Assembly: GCF_001707825.1 (NCBI RefSeq)
Contig: NZ_LYBM01000005.1
Location: 1 to 64,000, forward strand
DNA: 64,000 bases
Direction of reading: 5' to 3'
From: Veronia pacifica
Lineage (GTDB): Bacteria; Pseudomonadota; Gammaproteobacteria; Enterobacterales; Vibrionaceae
A program made the position numbers and the translations under genes. Under the pieces are notes generated by a model that did not search any database, had not been told where the DNA came from, and was given only the letters and a program-made list of their open reading frames with translations. Shown in pieces: positions 1 to 9,553 of this stretch (the stretch's first letter is position 1; each line of letters begins with the position of its first letter).

Positions 1-2
1 AT

Positions 3-899
3 TTGCTGGCGACAACAGGCTCGGCACTGGTGTTCACCACTGACATTGAGGCTGACGGCACTGTTTCACTGCGTTTTGGTGACAATACGTTTGGTCGTCG
101 TCCGTTGCCCGGCACCCAGTTTACTGCGAGCTATCGGGTGGGTATTGGTACCGCAGGTCACATTGGCCCAGACAAGCTGTTTCACTTGGCGCTGCCGCTG
201 CCCGAGGTAACAGAAGTTCGCAATATCACGGCGGGTGAGGGGGGACGTAACCCGGAAACCAATGCCCAAATCAGAAAACGGGCCCCTTTTTTGTTCAAGA
301 CGCAGGAGCGGGCAGTAACCCGGGAAGACTATCAGACACTGGGCCGGCGGGTGGCGGGCATTCAGGATGTGTCCTGTGCCTATATTCACACCGGAAGCTG
401 GATCACCACCTTTGCTTTGCCAGACCCCGAGGGGCGGATAGAAACATCGGACGCCTTGCGGACAGCTCTGAGAGATCACTATGAGGTGTTCAGGCTGGCG
501 GCCCATGATGTCGAGGTCTCTTCACCTGTGTATGTGCCACTTGAGATCACCCTGCACGTTTGTGTTGCCCCCAACGCCTCGCGATCTCAGGTGCGTCAGC
601 AACTGTTGAGGCTGTTTTCTTCCCGCCGTTTACCTGATGGATCGCTCGGCCTGCTTCATCCCAATCGTTTTAGGGCGGGCGAGACCTTTCATCTTTCACC
701 GCTGATTGCTGCGGCCCAGAAACTCGATGGCGTGATCGCCGCTAAGGCATTGAGGTTTCGGCGCTTTGGTGATCCCCGTACCAGTGGCTTGGGCGACAGA
801 AAACTCACTTTTTCCCGTACCGAGATTGCCCGCGTTGATAACAACATCAGCAACCCGGCCAATGGGGTGTTCGAGGTTGAAATGGATGGAGGACGTTGA
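3..899 (+). CDS. Baseplate J-like protein of an eCIS/phage-tail-like system, C-terminal part
   Basis: This reading frame is open to the left edge, so the gene very probably begins outside the window and the TTG at base 3 is not a trustworthy start. The C-terminal part of baseplate-J/gp6-like proteins is recognisable: a GDNTFGRRPLPG stretch (residues 25-36), then a GEGGRNPETNAQIRKRAP motif and an ERAVTREDYQTL motif (residues about 78-112), as in the 'putative baseplate assembly protein' family of contractile injection systems. The same three motifs recur in the next gene, so the two are paralogues. The protein would sit in the baseplate wedge that triggers sheath contraction. It overlaps or abuts the next gene in one operon. 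Assignment to an eCIS rather than a prophage rests on the downstream DUF4157 gene and the lack of phage head, lysis or integrase genes here; sheath, tube and ATPase genes are not visible. Confidence 0.75.
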   Translation: MLATTGSALVFTTDIEADGTVSLRFGDNTFGRRPLPGTQFTASYRVGIGTAGHIGPDKLFHLALPLPEVTEVRNITAGEGGRNPETNAQIRKRAPFLFKTQERAVTREDYQTLGRRVAGIQDVSCAYIHTGSWITTFALPDPEGRIETSDALRTALRDHYEVFRLAAHDVEVSSPVYVPLEITLHVCVAPNASRSQVRQQLLRLFSSRRLPDGSLGLLHPNRFRAGETFHLSPLIAAAQKLDGVIAAKALRFRRFGDPRTSGLGDRKLTFSRTEIARVDNNISNPANGVFEVEMDGGR

Positions 900-901
900 T
901 C

Positions 902-3628
902 ATGAACGATGCATCCCATTGTGATGCCTGCGGCGGTGTTGACGTCCGGACACCTGCTGCGCCTGATAATCCGGCCGGACTGTCGCGAATTGGCTATCGC
1001 AGTGGTGAGTATCAGGATTTCTCTCTGAGTATGACGGCGCGGCTGTCTTCAGCGAAATACGGTGCGCTGGGTACCCTGACCTCCCGGGAGCTGGATGACT
1101 TCACTCTGGCGCTCATTGATGCTTGGTCAGCCAGTTGTGATGTGCTCACCTTTTATAACGAAATGTGGCTCAACGAAGCTTATATCAATACCGCCATTGA
1201 AACCGCTACCTTGCACGAACTGGCAACCTTGATTGATTACGTGCCGCACCCGGGCGTGGCGGCAACTGTCGATCTGGCCTTTACCGTGGCGGAAGGGGAA
1301 GGCATTCCAGAACAGCTCACCGTGCCTGCAGGCACCAAAATTCAGAGCACGCCGGGACAAGACGAGAAGCCGGTTATTTATGAAACCCTGTCTGACCTTC
1401 CTGTCCGGGCGGCATGGAATGCTATTCGACCGACACTGACCGCGCCGCACCCGCTGACTGCCACAACCACCCGCATTCCGCTTCCCGGCAGCAGCCTCAA
1501 CCTTAAGCCCGGTGATGCGGTGTTTTTTGTTGGTGACGGCGGCAATCAGGTGTTCGCCACCATCAATAAGGTGACGATAGTGCTGGCCGACATCGCCCGC
1601 GATCCGGAGGCCATTGATTTAACCTGGATTGATATTTCTCCACTCGCCACTGCACCGTTGAGCGCGATGAGTTTAAGCGGCACCGTAGCGGTATCTACCG
1701 CATTTTCAGCCGGGACGCCGTCTTCTAACAAGGTGCCGCTCGCCAGCAAAGTTGACAGCTATAAGGGTGAAACACTGGCAGCGCAAGAGTTAAGTGAATT
1801 ACTGGCCGTAGAACAAGAGAAAGAAAAAGCCTTCTTTTCTCCCTTTATTGCTTTAGCCAAACCCACCCGGGCAGTACAGGTGTTTCGCACCAAAGCGGCG
1901 ATTTTTGGCCATGCGGCGCCGCCGCTGGATAGCCTGCATTATTCATTGACGGGTACGTTTCCGGTTTTTGATAAAAATACCAGCGGTGTGATTGTTGAAG
2001 ATGTGGCCTCTGGACCTTATGCCGGGTTAACGAAAACCAGTTGGGCCGACAAAGGCACCCTTCAGCTGATGGATGATGGCAACGCTAGTCAGATTTACCT
2101 CGAGCGACCCATGAGTGACATTGCCAAAGGCAGTACCGTGGTATTGCTTGATGGCGATAAATGGCTGACATCTGAGGTGACGGACAATACCGAGCTGGCT
2201 GCCGCCTTTTTTACTGTCACCGGAAAAAGTGCCCGCCTGGCACTCGATTCGCGTCTGTACTTCAGCCAGTTTTCTATTCGCGGTACATCGGTGTTCGGTG
2301 CCAGTGAATGGTTGACCATTGCCGATCCACCGCTGGTGGAACCGCTTGATCAGACTGCCATTTCCGTTGCGTTAAATGGCTGGTATCCGGGACTGGAAGC
2401 AGGACGAACAGTGATCCTCAAAGGTGAGGCGGAAGGGATGGGCGCAGAGCCTGTGGTGGCGAAAAAAGTGGTGCAGTCGGTCAGTCACAGTCTTGAGGAG
2501 CAAGGCGGCACAACCTTGACCTTTACCGAGCCCATCGGCGCATCTTATCTGCCGCAAAGCCTGCGTATTTATGCCAATGTCGCCGATGCGACGCAGGGTG
2601 AGTCAGTGGTGGAAGTGATGGATGATGGCAGCGCTACGCCGCACCTTGCTTTGGTCTCCAAGCAAGCGCCGCAAACCTTTGTCCCTGCGGCCACGGCCTC
2701 GGGTGTCAAATCGACCATGGACATTCGGGTCAATAAAATTCTTTGGCATCCAGTCCCCCATTTTCTTAATGCGTCCCCGACCGATCGGGTATATACCCAG
2801 CGTATCGATGAGGAGGGCTACAGCCATATCACCTTTGGCGATGGTGTAAATGGTGCGATGCCGGGTAAAGGTCAGCAAAATATCCGAGCAAGCTACCGCA
2901 AAACACTGGGTCTGGAAGGACGGGTCAAGGCAGGTCAGCTTAACTTGCTCATGTCGCAACCGCTTGGCGTTCAGGCGGTGAAAAATCTGCTGGATGCCGA
3001 AGGCGGTGCTGACCCTGAGAGTCGGGACCATATCAGGGTCAGTGCGCCGCTGTCGTGCCGGACTCTGGGCCGGGTCGTGTCGTTGACCGACTATGCCGAT
3101 TTTTCCCTCAGTTATGGCGGGATTGCCAAGGCGACGTCTCAGTGGCTGCATATCAACGGCAGACAGCAAGTGGTGGTGACGGTCGCTGCAGAGGAAGGGG
3201 CACAGGTGCCGGAAGGCGGCGATCTGCATACTGCGCTCAGTGAAGCCCTTGCCGTGGCTGGCGACCCTTTTGTGCGTTTTATGCTGCGAAGTTTTCGTCA
3301 CCGCTTTTTCCGACTCGGCATCCGGCTCAAGGTCCATGCGGATTATCTTCGCGAAGAGGTGGTTGTTGATGCAGAGGCAGCGTTGTGGGCCAAGTTATCT
3401 TTTGCTGCCCGCCATTTCGGTCAGCCAGTGTTTGCCAGCGAAGTGATCGCGATTTTACATGATGTTCAAGGCGTCGAGGCGGTGGTGGTTGAGCGCCTTT
3501 ACAGCGGCAATATTCCCACCCGCAATGACGGTCTGGCTGCGCCGATGGCAGAAATCAACGCGGGTGAGGTGGTGGGTGCCACCATTCTGAGCCTTGGCTC
3601 CATTGATTATCTGGAGGCCAGCCTATGA
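902..3628 (+). CDS. Large baseplate assembly protein, J-like (eCIS type)
   Basis: A 908-residue protein. The ATG at 902 is preferred over the in-frame TTG at 896 because a GGAGG (888-892) stands nine bases before it. The N-terminus has a CDAC pair and a segment typical of the large 'putative baseplate assembly protein' family (RLSSAKYGALGTLTSRELDD, residues about 47-66). The C-terminal third repeats the J-like signature of the preceding gene: ITFGDGVNGAMPG, then DAEGGADPESRDHIRVSAP and a DYADFSLSYGG stretch. The middle (residues about 150-600) is a long beta-rich insertion. Known family members form the baseplate wedge of contractile injection machines. It overlaps the tail gene by four bases (ATGA), indicating translational coupling. 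Confidence is high for the family and moderate for eCIS rather than a generic tail. Confidence 0.8.
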   Translation: MNDASHCDACGGVDVRTPAAPDNPAGLSRIGYRSGEYQDFSLSMTARLSSAKYGALGTLTSRELDDFTLALIDAWSASCDVLTFYNEMWLNEAYINTAIETATLHELATLIDYVPHPGVAATVDLAFTVAEGEGIPEQLTVPAGTKIQSTPGQDEKPVIYETLSDLPVRAAWNAIRPTLTAPHPLTATTTRIPLPGSSLNLKPGDAVFFVGDGGNQVFATINKVTIVLADIARDPEAIDLTWIDISPLATAPLSAMSLSGTVAVSTAFSAGTPSSNKVPLASKVDSYKGETLAAQELSELLAVEQEKEKAFFSPFIALAKPTRAVQVFRTKAAIFGHAAPPLDSLHYSLTGTFPVFDKNTSGVIVEDVASGPYAGLTKTSWADKGTLQLMDDGNASQIYLERPMSDIAKGSTVVLLDGDKWLTSEVTDNTELAAAFFTVTGKSARLALDSRLYFSQFSIRGTSVFGASEWLTIADPPLVEPLDQTAISVALNGWYPGLEAGRTVILKGEAEGMGAEPVVAKKVVQSVSHSLEEQGGTTLTFTEPIGASYLPQSLRIYANVADATQGESVVEVMDDGSATPHLALVSKQAPQTFVPAATASGVKSTMDIRVNKILWHPVPHFLNASPTDRVYTQRIDEEGYSHITFGDGVNGAMPGKGQQNIRASYRKTLGLEGRVKAGQLNLLMSQPLGVQAVKNLLDAEGGADPESRDHIRVSAPLSCRTLGRVVSLTDYADFSLSYGGIAKATSQWLHINGRQQVVVTVAAEEGAQVPEGGDLHTALSEALAVAGDPFVRFMLRSFRHRFFRLGIRLKVHADYLREEVVVDAEAALWAKLSFAARHFGQPVFASEVIAILHDVQGVEAVVVERLYSGNIPTRNDGLAAPMAEINAGEVVGATILSLGSIDYLEASL

Positions 3629-5112
3629 ACAGTCTGTCACCTGAATCACTCTATAACCTGTTACCCGAGGTGTATCGCCGTCGCGACGAGGAGCAGGGCT
3701 TCCCACTAAAAGCCCTGATGGAAATACTGGCTGAACAGGCGCAAATTGTTCGGCATGATATCGACCGACTATACGACAACCAGTTTATTGATACCTGTGA
3801 TGAGTGGGCGGCCCCCTACTTGGGTGAGCTGGTCGGTTACCGCTACGGACCAGAGATTCCGGGGTTAAGTCGACGGGCAGCTGCGGCCAATCAGATTCGG
3901 CTGACCCGCAAGCGCGGTGTTGCGCTGGCGCTGGAGCAGCTTGCCGTGGATACAACCCGCTGGCCTGCACGTGTGGTGGAGTTTTTTCAGCAACTGGCGC
4001 GGCCTGAGCACTTGTCAGCGTTGCGGCCACAGCATCATTACACGCTGAATGTCCGAGACAGTGATCGCTGTGACGCTATCGGCACCGCGTTTGATACCGC
4101 GAGTTATACCATGGCGACCGGGCGGATCAGCCAGGGAGAAGGGCGTCATCATTTTCGCAATGTTGGCTTGTTTCTCTGGCGATTGGGGCACTATCGTCAG
4201 TCAATTGTTCCGGCATACCGACATGCAGCCCGGCGCTATCTTTTTAACCCGCTGGGTTGTAACACTCCCCTGTTTAATCAACCGATTCCTGAGCCGGATA
4301 TCAATCATTTGGCCCGTGAAGAAAATCTCCCTGTTCCTTTGCGCCGACGTGGGACAGCAGGCGCTCGGCTGGCGACATTTTCCCCTCATGCTTTCACTGT
4401 CGTGATTGACGGGATTTTACAAACACCCGATCAGTTGCAGATCTGTAACCTGAGTGATGACGGTCCTGACTGGGCACACTCGCCAGTGAACCGGATTTCG
4501 GTTGACCCTGAACTGGGGCGACTTTCATTGCCTGCAAGCATGCCTGAGCCTGACGATGTTGAGGTGACTTACCACTATGGTGCCTGTGCCGATATTGGCG
4601 GCGGCGCGTATTCGCGCAGCGAGGGTTTTTTGGTGACAAGCCAGCCTGTTCAGCACGTTGGTCATGGCGACTCGATTCAGACGGCACTGAATATGGTGAA
4701 ATCGGGTGGCGTGGTGGAGATTGTCTCCTCTCATCTGTTCAATGAATCTCCTGACGTTGAGGTTGATCCAGACCAAACCCTGTCACTGCGGGCTGCAGAT
4801 GGTCACCGGACCTTTATCCAGCTTGATGGTGACGATATGACGCTGGTAGGCGGACAGGAATCAGAAATTATTCTCGACGGCTTGGTGATGACTGGTGGGC
4901 GCTTGGTTGTGCCGGACGATGGCAATAATCAGCTGCGTCGGTTGGTTCTGCGAAACGTCACCTTGGTACCGGGTCAGACATTAACATTGGACGGCCAATC
5001 CGTTTCTCCCACTCAGCCCTCGCTGATAGTGGCGTTGAGCAATGTGAATGTCGAGATAGAGCGTTCAATACTTGGGGCGTGCGCACCGCGGATGGTGTCG
5101 CGGTATCGGTAA
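3625..5112 (+). CDS. Phage tail protein I-like baseplate protein, N-terminal part (frameshifted)
   Basis: The start ATG overlaps the previous stop and has a GGAGG at 3613-3617. Residues 1-75 (SLYNLLPEVYRRRDEEQG..., DEWAAPYLGELVGYRYG) match the tail-protein-I/gpI-like family of contractile injection systems, which links the baseplate to fibres. Later residues (IRLTRKRGVALALEQLA, RRYLFNPLGCNTPLFN) are typical of the eCIS branch of that family. The frame ends with an unrelated tail (ACAPRMVSRYR), while the next frame continues the protein sensibly from VRTADGVAVSVTDS. Restoring one G in the GGGG run near 5076-5079 joins both into about 694 codons. The two entries are therefore one gene, broken by a real one-base deletion, a sequencing error or, less likely, recoding. 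Confidence 0.75.
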   Translation: MNSLSPESLYNLLPEVYRRRDEEQGFPLKALMEILAEQAQIVRHDIDRLYDNQFIDTCDEWAAPYLGELVGYRYGPEIPGLSRRAAAANQIRLTRKRGVALALEQLAVDTTRWPARVVEFFQQLARPEHLSALRPQHHYTLNVRDSDRCDAIGTAFDTASYTMATGRISQGEGRHHFRNVGLFLWRLGHYRQSIVPAYRHAARRYLFNPLGCNTPLFNQPIPEPDINHLAREENLPVPLRRRGTAGARLATFSPHAFTVVIDGILQTPDQLQICNLSDDGPDWAHSPVNRISVDPELGRLSLPASMPEPDDVEVTYHYGACADIGGGAYSRSEGFLVTSQPVQHVGHGDSIQTALNMVKSGGVVEIVSSHLFNESPDVEVDPDQTLSLRAADGHRTFIQLDGDDMTLVGGQESEIILDGLVMTGGRLVVPDDGNNQLRRLVLRNVTLVPGQTLTLDGQSVSPTQPSLIVALSNVNVEIERSILGACAPRMVSRYR

Positions 5113-5708
5113 CAGACAGCATCATAGATGCCTGTGACAACACCCATACCGCCTTTGCCTCACTCGATGGTCTTACCCATGGTGGCAGTCTGACCCTTTG
5201 CGAAAGTACCGTGATTGGTAAGCTGGCGGCACGATCGTTTCCTTTGATCTCCAACACTATTGTCGATGCTTTGCTGACGGATGGCGATGACTGGGTTTCG
5301 CCCGTCTGGGCGTTACAACGTCAGACAGGGTGTACCCGGTTTTCCTACATTCCACCTGAATCACGTGTTCCCCGTCAGCACAGATGCCAGCCTCAATATG
5401 CGGTGTTACGCGCTGTGGAGGCGGCGAAGGAAAAAAATCCCTCTTTATCTGATGTTGAGAGTGAGCAGATCGCCAGAGGCGTGAGAGCACGAATAGTGCC
5501 AGCGTTTACCTCATTGCGCTACAACGATCCGGCTTATGGTCAGCTGTTGTTGTCAGCCCCGGAAGCAATCCGCCGTGGGGCGGACTCGGGCAGTGAAATG
5601 GGGGTATATCATCATCTTTACCAGCCTCAACGACATGATGCGCTTTCGTTCCGTCTTAATGAATTTCTCCCCATTGGCCTCGACGCCGGCCTGATTTATG
5701 TGACCTAA
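5079..5708 (+). CDS. Phage tail protein I-like baseplate protein, C-terminal part (frameshifted)
   Basis: This is the continuation of the tail-protein-I-like gene in another frame. The annotated GTG at 5079 is only the point where the frame becomes readable, not a likely start. A GCTRFSYIPPESRVPRQHRCQP stretch is spread over residues about 85-106; its FSY.PP.SR.PRR..CQP pattern is characteristic of the large eCIS tail protein. The end (FRLNEFLPIGLDAGLIYVT) is the usual family C-terminus. The stop overlaps the AAGGAGG ribosome binding site of the beta-helix gene, so the cluster is one transcript. If the frameshift is real, only the N-terminal part would be translated and baseplate assembly should fail. 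Confidence 0.7.
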   Translation: MRTADGVAVSVTDSIIDACDNTHTAFASLDGLTHGGSLTLCESTVIGKLAARSFPLISNTIVDALLTDGDDWVSPVWALQRQTGCTRFSYIPPESRVPRQHRCQPQYAVLRAVEAAKEKNPSLSDVESEQIARGVRARIVPAFTSLRYNDPAYGQLLLSAPEAIRRGADSGSEMGVYHHLYQPQRHDALSFRLNEFLPIGLDAGLIYVT

Positions 5709-5718
5709 GGAGGCAAAT

Positions 5719-8700
5719 TTGGCTACGGATATTTCAGGAAAAACCTTTGATCCCCGGCACAACTATTCTGAGCTGGTTTCGATGCAGGGCAGGGTGGTGT
5801 CAGATACACCACTCAACGAAAATGCGGCGATCATAGACCGTCGGTTTCGGGCAGAAACGATCGACTTGGCGGGTTTCTGCGGTTACCCGGCCCATATCCC
5901 AGACAGTTTTCGTATCGAGATTGCAGGCGGGAGCTTGTTGATCCACCCGGGGCGCTACTACGTGGATGGCCTGCTGGCGGAAAACTTTGGTCACGGAGAT
6001 CATGCCTTTTACTTGCCGCTGGAAGAAGAACGCAGTGACGAGCCTGTGCCGTACCAGTCTCAGCCGTATTTGCCCAATATTACGCCCTCAACACTGGAGA
6101 ACGGCCGCTATCTGGTTTTTCTGGATGTGTGGAAACGTCCGATCACTTTTCTTGAAGACCCGACGTTGATCGACCCGGCTATTGGTGTTGATACCAGTGC
6201 TCGCATACAGACGGTGTGGCAGGTGAAGTTATTCCCAGTCAGTAATGATGTCACTTGCAATACTGACGATGAAGATATTGCGGGTTGGCAGGCATTGACT
6301 GCTGCATCATCCGCCAGACTGACCACCCGCGCCAACCCAACGTCGGCGGTAGACGATCCGTGTCTGCTGCCGCCAGAAGGCGGATATCGGGGGCTGGAAA
6401 ACCGCACCTACATGGTGTCGGTGCATGATGTTAACGATGACGGTGTCCCTTTACTCAAATGGTCGCGGGTCAACGGCGCATTTGCCGGACGCATTCTTGC
6501 CCAGCCAGCGAATAACACCCTGACACTGGAGCAGGTAGCGAAGGACGACTATCTCAGATTTAGTCCCGGCGACTGGGCAGAGATAACCGATGATGTGCGG
6601 GTATTGAATGGTCAGCCGGGCACCATGGTTCGGGTGCTGTCTGTAAACGATGCCAGTAATACCGTGGTGCTGGATGCCCCCTTGGCAGCAGGGGTTGTGC
6701 CATTGCTTCCGGCCTCGACGGCGGCCGACCAGAATGTTCATCCCATCCTTAGACGTTGGGACCAGTCCGGTGCGGTGGTAAATACCGATGGTGACCCGAT
6801 TACCAATCTTGATGCCCCGGGTAGTAATGGGCTGATCCCCGCGCCTGAAGGTACTTTTTTGGTACTGGAAGATGGTGTGGAAGTGGCGATTTTCCTCGAA
6901 GGTGGCGTCGGTGAATACCATCTTGGTGATAACTGGAGCTTTATCACCCGTTATGCCGATAGCTCGGTGGAGATTCTGACCGCTTCGCCACCGCAGTTGC
7001 TTCATCATCATTATTGCCGCCTTGCCTTTGTTGATGTTGCGAACCGTCAATTTATCGCGCCCGTTTTTCAGGATTGCCGTGAGCCCATAGGCACGATCGG
7101 ATGTTGCACTGTGGTCGTTCGACCGGGCGAGGATATTCAGGCGGCACTGGACAGTCTTTCCCCCGAATTTGGTGGCTGCGTCTGCCTGAAAGTCGGTGTT
7201 CATCGGCTTTTTCGACCACTTCGGATACGACACCCCAATGTCATGCTTCATGGTGAAAGCCACGGCGCCCAACTTCTAAACCTCAGCAATGATGCTGCCA
7301 TTGATGTGCGCTCTGACTCAGGAGCTGTGCTGAGAGGCATTCATATCTCGACTCTCAGAATTGTTAACCGGGGAGGGATGCTAAAACCCTCCGGCGTTAT
7401 TTCCTTGCGAGATGTTGCAGACAGTGTGGTGGAGCAGTGTCAGATTTCTTTTGTGATAGAGACCAGCCAGTCGTTCGATATTCCCGCGATTGGCCTCTAT
7501 GACTGCTGGCGGGTGAAAGTAGCCGATTGTTCGATCACCGACGCGACGATTGGCGTGTGGATGGATGACAACGGCGGCGATCTGGTGGTACGTGACAATG
7601 TGTTTGAGGCTGTCATTAAGAACCACAACGGATTGATAGGCGTCGCCGTTGCCAATTTGACCGGGAGAGTACTTGTTATCGATAACGATATCAGTGGTTT
7701 CCTGCGTGGGGTAGTGGTGAACAATGAACCTTTGGGGCGAGCTTTTTCGACGGCGGCTCACACCCAAGTCAAAGGTAACCGGATCACGCTAAATAACAGG
7801 TTCGGCAAGCAAGATGCCATTGCCATTGAGTGCCATTGCCCACAGGGTGTGTTGTCTGAAAATCAGATTGTATTGCAGGCCGAAGACAGCACGGGTATCG
7901 CGGCAAGTGGTCTGGGCAGCCTGATTGAGCGCAACCGAATCGAAGCCGGAGAGGGAGCTGAAATACAGGTCGCGGTGTTGCTTGATGGCAGCACTGATAG
8001 TTTTACCGCTGGGCTTACTGTGGCACAAAACTGGATCAGAGGCTGCAGTGGCGGAGTGATAGCTGAAAACGTAGCGGGTCTGCGAATTGACAGCAATGAC
8101 ATCTCCAGTGATGGCCGGGGTAATGACATGGCGGTATCCGTGACGGAATGCGAGGTGGTCAGCATTGAAAATAACTTGATTGTGTCGCTGACGGTGCCTG
8201 TTTTCGCAAACCAGTGTGAAGATGTACAAATTATCAGTAATCAGATTCGCGAAAACAGCATGTCGATTGCGTGTCAGCAATGTATGCGGGTCGATATCAG
8301 TCATAACCAAATCAGCCATTGCGACAGCGGCGGAATCTTCCTTATTTCATGCCAGGCCAGAGCCGCCATCGTTGGCAACCAAATTAATTATGTGGGCACG
8401 GCAGCAAAGGGCGTTTTTGCTTCCTCAATTCTCAGCATTTTTCACCTTGGTGAGTGTCATGTTGAATCAAACGAAGTGCTCAATACAGGCGTGAGTGAGA
8501 AAGGGGAAATAAACCCTCAAAGAACAGTGGGAATTTGTGCGCTTTATGTCTTAGAGGCTCGGGTTGAAAGTAACCTGGTGTCTTATTCTGATTTGATGAC
8601 CCGGGAACGGATTATTGATGATAGGGCGCTACTGCTCCAGGGGCTTTATGAAGTCTCGATAATTGTGGGTGAGGATCCGTTCATTTTATTGGGTTATTCA

Positions 8701-9054
8701 GCACAGATTTCTAACAATAAGTTTCTCGGACGCGGTCCAGATACTTTAGTTGAAATACTATCGCGAAGCTTCTCAAAGAATGTGCGTGCTCGATTTGAGC
8801 GCGTATTTTTCACTAATAACTTTATCGAGCATGTTGGCCGCAACCCCGATCAAGTGGCCAAAAACGCGACAGTGATTTTGCAGGGGTTTCAGGCAACGGT
8901 ATCTGGGAATCAGGTGAAGTCAGGGACCCGTTTTCTTCCTTCTTTTGATTTCAAGAATATGGACGGTCCATTCATTGGCAACATTACTACCGGACGTGTT
9001 GTGAATCATGTTGAGTTTCCGGTACCGGAAAATGCATTTAATACGCGGGTATAA
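5719..9054 (+). CDS. DUF6519-like protein with right-handed parallel beta-helix
   Basis: A TTG start five bases after AAGGAGG (5707-5713) gives 1111 residues. Residues 1-70 (KTFDPRHNYSELVSMQGRVVSDTPLNENAAI) match the DUF6519 N-terminus, which is found in eCIS-like and tail-like clusters. From about residue 470 to 1000 there is a ladder of short repeats such as 'NxISG', 'NRITLNN' and 'NNLIVSL' with regular Asn/Ile/Val spacing, typical of pectate-lyase-like parallel beta-helices. Such helices often act as fibres, spikes or glycan-binding appendages. Position directly after the tail gene suggests a fibre or surface appendage of the injection system; an enzymatic (polysaccharide lyase) role is also possible but no active site is identifiable. 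A degraded copy of codons about 670-850 lies downstream at 11351-11710. Confidence 0.7.
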   Translation: MATDISGKTFDPRHNYSELVSMQGRVVSDTPLNENAAIIDRRFRAETIDLAGFCGYPAHIPDSFRIEIAGGSLLIHPGRYYVDGLLAENFGHGDHAFYLPLEEERSDEPVPYQSQPYLPNITPSTLENGRYLVFLDVWKRPITFLEDPTLIDPAIGVDTSARIQTVWQVKLFPVSNDVTCNTDDEDIAGWQALTAASSARLTTRANPTSAVDDPCLLPPEGGYRGLENRTYMVSVHDVNDDGVPLLKWSRVNGAFAGRILAQPANNTLTLEQVAKDDYLRFSPGDWAEITDDVRVLNGQPGTMVRVLSVNDASNTVVLDAPLAAGVVPLLPASTAADQNVHPILRRWDQSGAVVNTDGDPITNLDAPGSNGLIPAPEGTFLVLEDGVEVAIFLEGGVGEYHLGDNWSFITRYADSSVEILTASPPQLLHHHYCRLAFVDVANRQFIAPVFQDCREPIGTIGCCTVVVRPGEDIQAALDSLSPEFGGCVCLKVGVHRLFRPLRIRHPNVMLHGESHGAQLLNLSNDAAIDVRSDSGAVLRGIHISTLRIVNRGGMLKPSGVISLRDVADSVVEQCQISFVIETSQSFDIPAIGLYDCWRVKVADCSITDATIGVWMDDNGGDLVVRDNVFEAVIKNHNGLIGVAVANLTGRVLVIDNDISGFLRGVVVNNEPLGRAFSTAAHTQVKGNRITLNNRFGKQDAIAIECHCPQGVLSENQIVLQAEDSTGIAASGLGSLIERNRIEAGEGAEIQVAVLLDGSTDSFTAGLTVAQNWIRGCSGGVIAENVAGLRIDSNDISSDGRGNDMAVSVTECEVVSIENNLIVSLTVPVFANQCEDVQIISNQIRENSMSIACQQCMRVDISHNQISHCDSGGIFLISCQARAAIVGNQINYVGTAAKGVFASSILSIFHLGECHVESNEVLNTGVSEKGEINPQRTVGICALYVLEARVESNLVSYSDLMTRERIIDDRALLLQGLYEVSIIVGEDPFILLGYSAQISNNKFLGRGPDTLVEILSRSFSKNVRARFERVFFTNNFIEHVGRNPDQVAKNATVILQGFQATVSGNQVKSGTRFLPSFDFKNMDGPFIGNITTGRVVNHVEFPVPENAFNTRV

Positions 9055-9066
9055 AGGAGTGTGATG

Positions 9067-9531
9067 ATGGCCAGAGCAAGTAATGCAATGAATAAAAACC
9101 TGTCGCTTGTTAAAGCGTTGCAAAGAAGAAATCGATTGGATAAAGAAAAAAATCCGCTAGCGAAAACCAAACAAGCGGCGAAAGATCAGAGAGAAAAAAT
9201 CGAGAGTCGAATTAATGCGCTTGAGAAACAACGTGCTGAGTTTAATCAACAAATCGACGATACGATTAAAAAAGAACGCCAGCAGCTCAGGGCGTTGAGT
9301 CGCCTCGAGGATATGGTCAGTGACGCGTTACCCATGAAAGATGGGATACCAATTGTCGATGAGAAACCGCCTGTGATTGAGGATAAACCTGATATCAAGG
9401 ATAAGCCGATTGCTGAAAAGCCAAAACCAAGGGCGAGACCTCGCAAAGCAAGCCCTGATTCGGCGGCAAAACCCAGCACCACCAAACGCACGACAACAGC
9501 AACAACCCGACGTCGCACCACCAAAAAGTAG
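9067..9531 (+). CDS. Small basic coiled-coil protein of unknown function
   Basis: About 154 residues from the ATG at 9067, seven bases after AAGGAG (9054-9059); an ATG at 9064 and a GTG at 9061 are alternatives. Residues about 10-90 are highly charged and probably a coiled coil (KEKNPLAKTKQAAKDQREK... INALEKQRAEFNQQIDD). After that comes a Pro/Glu/Lys segment with 'EKPPVIEDKPDIKDKPI' and then a Thr/Arg/Lys-rich disordered tail ending TTRRRTTKK. I do not recognise the family. It is sandwiched between the beta-helix gene and the DUF4157 gene at close spacing, so it belongs to the same transcript. It could be a cargo adaptor, a chaperone or a nucleic-acid-binding tail; none of these is shown by the sequence. 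Confidence 0.65.
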   Translation: MARASNAMNKNLSLVKALQRRNRLDKEKNPLAKTKQAAKDQREKIESRINALEKQRAEFNQQIDDTIKKERQQLRALSRLEDMVSDALPMKDGIPIVDEKPPVIEDKPDIKDKPIAEKPKPRARPRKASPDSAAKPSTTKRTTTATTRRRTTKK

Positions 9532-9553
9532 TTTTCTCGGAGAGATAAGTATT

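Noticed and set aside
2603-3337. 244-codon antisense frame in the baseplate gene
   Set aside because: It is opposite a well-supported family member, shows no recognisable domain and has no start context; it follows from the codon bias of the sense gene.
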